Below, one piece after another: positions 6,579 to 8,320 of a stretch of DNA of 8,320 nucleotides (position 1 is the stretch's first letter; the number at the start of each line of letters is the position of its first letter). The DNA is from Acidobacteriota bacterium. Its GTDB lineage: Bacteria; Acidobacteriota; Terriglobia; Terriglobales; Acidobacteriaceae. The notes below the pieces were generated by a model, which worked only from the letters and a program-made list of their open reading frames with translations, ran no database searches and was not told the DNA's origin. The stretch spans positions 1-8,320 of the forward strand of contig JAKABE010000122.1 in the NCBI GenBank assembly GCA_021801945.1. Direction: 5' to 3'. The position numbers and the translations under genes are program-made.

Positions 6579-8320
6579 ATGCTTCGCCTTCTTTGGCTGG
6601 TCCCGGTGATCCCTTTCGCGAGCGCGCTCGTGCTGGCCGTGGTGCGTCTGCCGCGAAAAGCTGTAGCGTGGCTAGCGAGTTGTTCCGTCGGTACAGCCTC
6701 CATCATTTCACTGCTCGTGACAATTTCCTTCATACGCACTACGCCTGCTGCCGGCGTCTACACTCAGGTGCTTTGGAGGTGGTTCGATGTCGGCAGGTTG
6801 CGTCCTGAGATCGCGCTCTATCTCGATCCGTTGTCCCTGATCATGATGGTGGTGGTCGCGTTTGTCAGCTTTCTCATTCATGTTTACTCCACAGAATTCA
6901 TGCGCGGCGACGACGGTTATGGCCGCTTCTTCGCGTACATGAATCTGTTCGTCGCCTGCATGTTGACCCTGGTTCTCGCAGATAATCTGCTGCTGCTCTA
7001 TCTCGGATGGGAAGGTGTGGGTCTGTGCAGTTACCTTCTCATCGGGTTCTGGTATCGCGATCCGGCGAATGGCCTCGCCGGCCGCAAGGCATTCATCGTC
7101 ACCCGCGTCGGCGATACCGCACTGGTGATCGGCCTCTTCCTGCTATTCCATCAATTCGGCACGCTCAACATTCAGGAGGTCATGCACCGCGCCGTGCTCC
7201 AGTGGCACACCGGTTCTGCTGTTGCCACGGCTGCCGCACTGCTGCTGCTGGGCGGCGCTGTAGGCAAATCGGCGCAGTTGCCTCTCCAAACCTGGTTGCC
7301 CGATGCCATGGCCGGTCCCACGCCGGTCAGCGCTCTCATCCACGCGGCCACCATGGTCACCGCCGGCGTCTATCTGATTGCGCGCATGCATGTTCTCTAC
7401 GGACTCGCGCCGGTTGCTCAGTTCGCGGTTGTAGTGATTGGAGCCGCAACCCTGCTCATGGCAGGCTTCAGCGCGCTCACACAGCATGACCTCAAGCGTG
7501 TGCTTGCCTATTCGACCATCAGCCAGATCGGATACATGTTCCTGGCCCTGGGCGTGGGCGCGTGGCCTGCCGCCATCTTCCATTTCATGACGCATGCCTT
7601 CTTCAAGGCGTTGCTCTTCCTGGGCGCCGGCATCGTGATTGAGTCGTTGGACGGCGAGCACGACATCTTCCGTATGGGCGGGCTACGGAAGGACCTTCCC
7701 ATCGCATTCTGGACTTTTCTGACTGCGGGTTGCTCTCTTGCCGGCCTGCCGCTGATCACTGCAGGCGCCTTCAGCAAGGACTGGATTCTGTGGGGCGCTT
7801 ATACCGCGGCCAACGGGAGCATCTGGCTCTGGGTTAGCGCTTTGGCCGGCGTGCTCCTTACGTCTCTGTACACATTTCGGATGATCTTTCTGGTCTTCTT
7901 TGGCGAGCAGCATAGCGAGGTAGCGCACAAACCGGGCTACGCAATGCTCATACCGTGCATCATTCTCGCGTTCCTTTCCATTGTGGGCGGTTACATAAAG
8001 GCGCCCTTTGCGCAGCTTCTCAGCGGTGTTCTTCCCTGGAATCCGGGAGCGGCCCGCCTGCCAGACTTCAGCGAAACGGCTTCCGAGGGTATCGTCGCTC
8101 TGGTCTCTTTTCTCGGATTGTATCTCGCGTACGTGCTCTTCCTGCGCAGGCGCGAATTTGCCGCAGCACTGGCTTCGAGCCCAACTGGGAGAGTGCTGCA
8201 TCGCTTCTGGTTTTCCGATTGGGCAATGGACTGGCTCTATGACCGCCTCTTCGTGCGGCCGGTGGTTTGGGTGGCGAGGGTTGGCAAGAGCGACCTCATT
8301 GATGGCTTCTACATCGGCGT
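6579..8320 (+). CDS. nuoL: NADH-quinone oxidoreductase subunit L (NuoL), 3'-truncated by the window
   Basis: This is the distal antiporter-like proton-pumping subunit of the membrane arm (ND5 homologue, related to Mrp antiporter MrpA). The frame is open from ATG 6579 to the window edge, giving 580 complete codons; E. coli NuoL has 613 residues, so only the end of the lateral-helix region is missing. Conserved stretches include ADNLLLLYLGWEGVGLCSYL (residues 134-153), LGGAVGKSAQLPLQTWLPDA (224-243), AGPTPVSALIHAATMVTAGV (245-264), KRVLAYSTISQIGYMFLALG (306-325) and FHFMTHAFFKALLFLGAG (335-352). The residues known from E. coli to carry protons are present: E145, D179, K230, K343 and K400 (E. 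coli E144, D178, K229, K342 and K399). The DWLYDRLFVRP segment at 551-561 belongs to the C-terminal extension typical of NuoL and argues against NuoM or NuoN. The gene starts two bases after the nuoK TAA. nuoM and nuoN are expected next. Confidence 0.97.
   Translation, partial: MLRLLWLVPVIPFASALVLAVVRLPRKAVAWLASCSVGTASIISLLVTISFIRTTPAAGVYTQVLWRWFDVGRLRPEIALYLDPLSLIMMVVVAFVSFLIHVYSTEFMRGDDGYGRFFAYMNLFVACMLTLVLADNLLLLYLGWEGVGLCSYLLIGFWYRDPANGLAGRKAFIVTRVGDTALVIGLFLLFHQFGTLNIQEVMHRAVLQWHTGSAVATAAALLLLGGAVGKSAQLPLQTWLPDAMAGPTPVSALIHAATMVTAGVYLIARMHVLYGLAPVAQFAVVVIGAATLLMAGFSALTQHDLKRVLAYSTISQIGYMFLALGVGAWPAAIFHFMTHAFFKALLFLGAGIVIESLDGEHDIFRMGGLRKDLPIAFWTFLTAGCSLAGLPLITAGAFSKDWILWGAYTAANGSIWLWVSALAGVLLTSLYTFRMIFLVFFGEQHSEVAHKPGYAMLIPCIILAFLSIVGGYIKAPFAQLLSGVLPWNPGAARLPDFSETASEGIVALVSFLGLYLAYVLFLRRREFAAALASSPTGRVLHRFWFSDWAMDWLYDRLFVRPVVWVARVGKSDLIDGFYIG

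Noticed and set aside
7143..8201. Minus-strand open frames opposite nuoL (7143-7661 and 7683-8201)
   Set aside because: NuoL is unmistakable on the + strand throughout. The antisense products are low-complexity shadows without domains.
6579..8320. Membrane protein could be a hydrogenase or Mrp antiporter subunit, not NuoL
   Set aside because: It follows nuoEFGHIJK directly, matches E. coli NuoL along its length, and has the NuoL-type C-terminal DWLYDRLFVRP segment.
1..8320. Hidden novel system such as a defence island, CRISPR, mobile element or riboswitch
   Set aside because: The window is almost entirely filled by eight recognised complex I genes. I saw no repeat arrays, transposase, integrase or non-coding stretch longer than 21 bases.

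Overview
This window is the middle of an operon for respiratory complex I (proton-pumping NADH:quinone oxidoreductase, NDH-1). All genes are on the + strand in the order nuoE (5' end missing), nuoF, nuoG, nuoH, nuoI, nuoJ, nuoK, nuoL (3' end missing). Every subunit was recognised from conserved cofactor or channel motifs and aligns by eye with the Escherichia coli-type Nuo proteins. Some blocks are nearly identical to E. coli, for example the NuoI second cluster region, the NuoG N-terminus and the NuoL antiporter core.

Layout: bases 1-4266 encode the peripheral NADH-oxidising arm. NuoE carries the N1a [2Fe-2S] cluster, NuoF carries FMN, the NADH site and N3, and NuoG carries N1b, N4, N5 and N7. 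Bases 4263-5213 encode NuoH, the membrane subunit at the quinone cavity. Bases 5235-5750 encode NuoI, the two-[4Fe-4S] link towards the N2 cluster. Bases 5747-8320 encode membrane subunits NuoJ, NuoK and the first 580 residues of the antiporter-like subunit NuoL. The genes nearly all abut or overlap (gap 2, overlap 1, overlap 4, gap 21, overlap 4, overlap 4, gap 2). This is what a single polycistronic, translationally coupled transcript looks like. I see no internal promoter or terminator. nuoABCD presumably lie upstream and nuoMN downstream, outside the window.

Electrons from NADH enter at FMN in NuoF, pass along the Fe-S chain through NuoG and NuoI, and reduce quinone next to NuoH. The membrane arm (H, J, K, L and the unseen A, M, N) couples this to proton translocation. 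All cluster ligands and the charged channel residues I checked are intact, so the complex looks functional.

Organism: an aerobic or facultatively respiring bacterium with fairly high GC (high fifties percent by impression, not counted). The E. coli-type subunit set combined with non-enteric features (a consensus-type NuoH quinone loop, a shorter NuoG, a different NuoF tail) suggests a non-enteric lineage carrying the gammaproteobacterial-style operon. Acidobacteriota is my best guess, but only from general impression and not provable here. I found no mobile element, CRISPR, RNA gene or novel system; this is an ordinary core-metabolism region.
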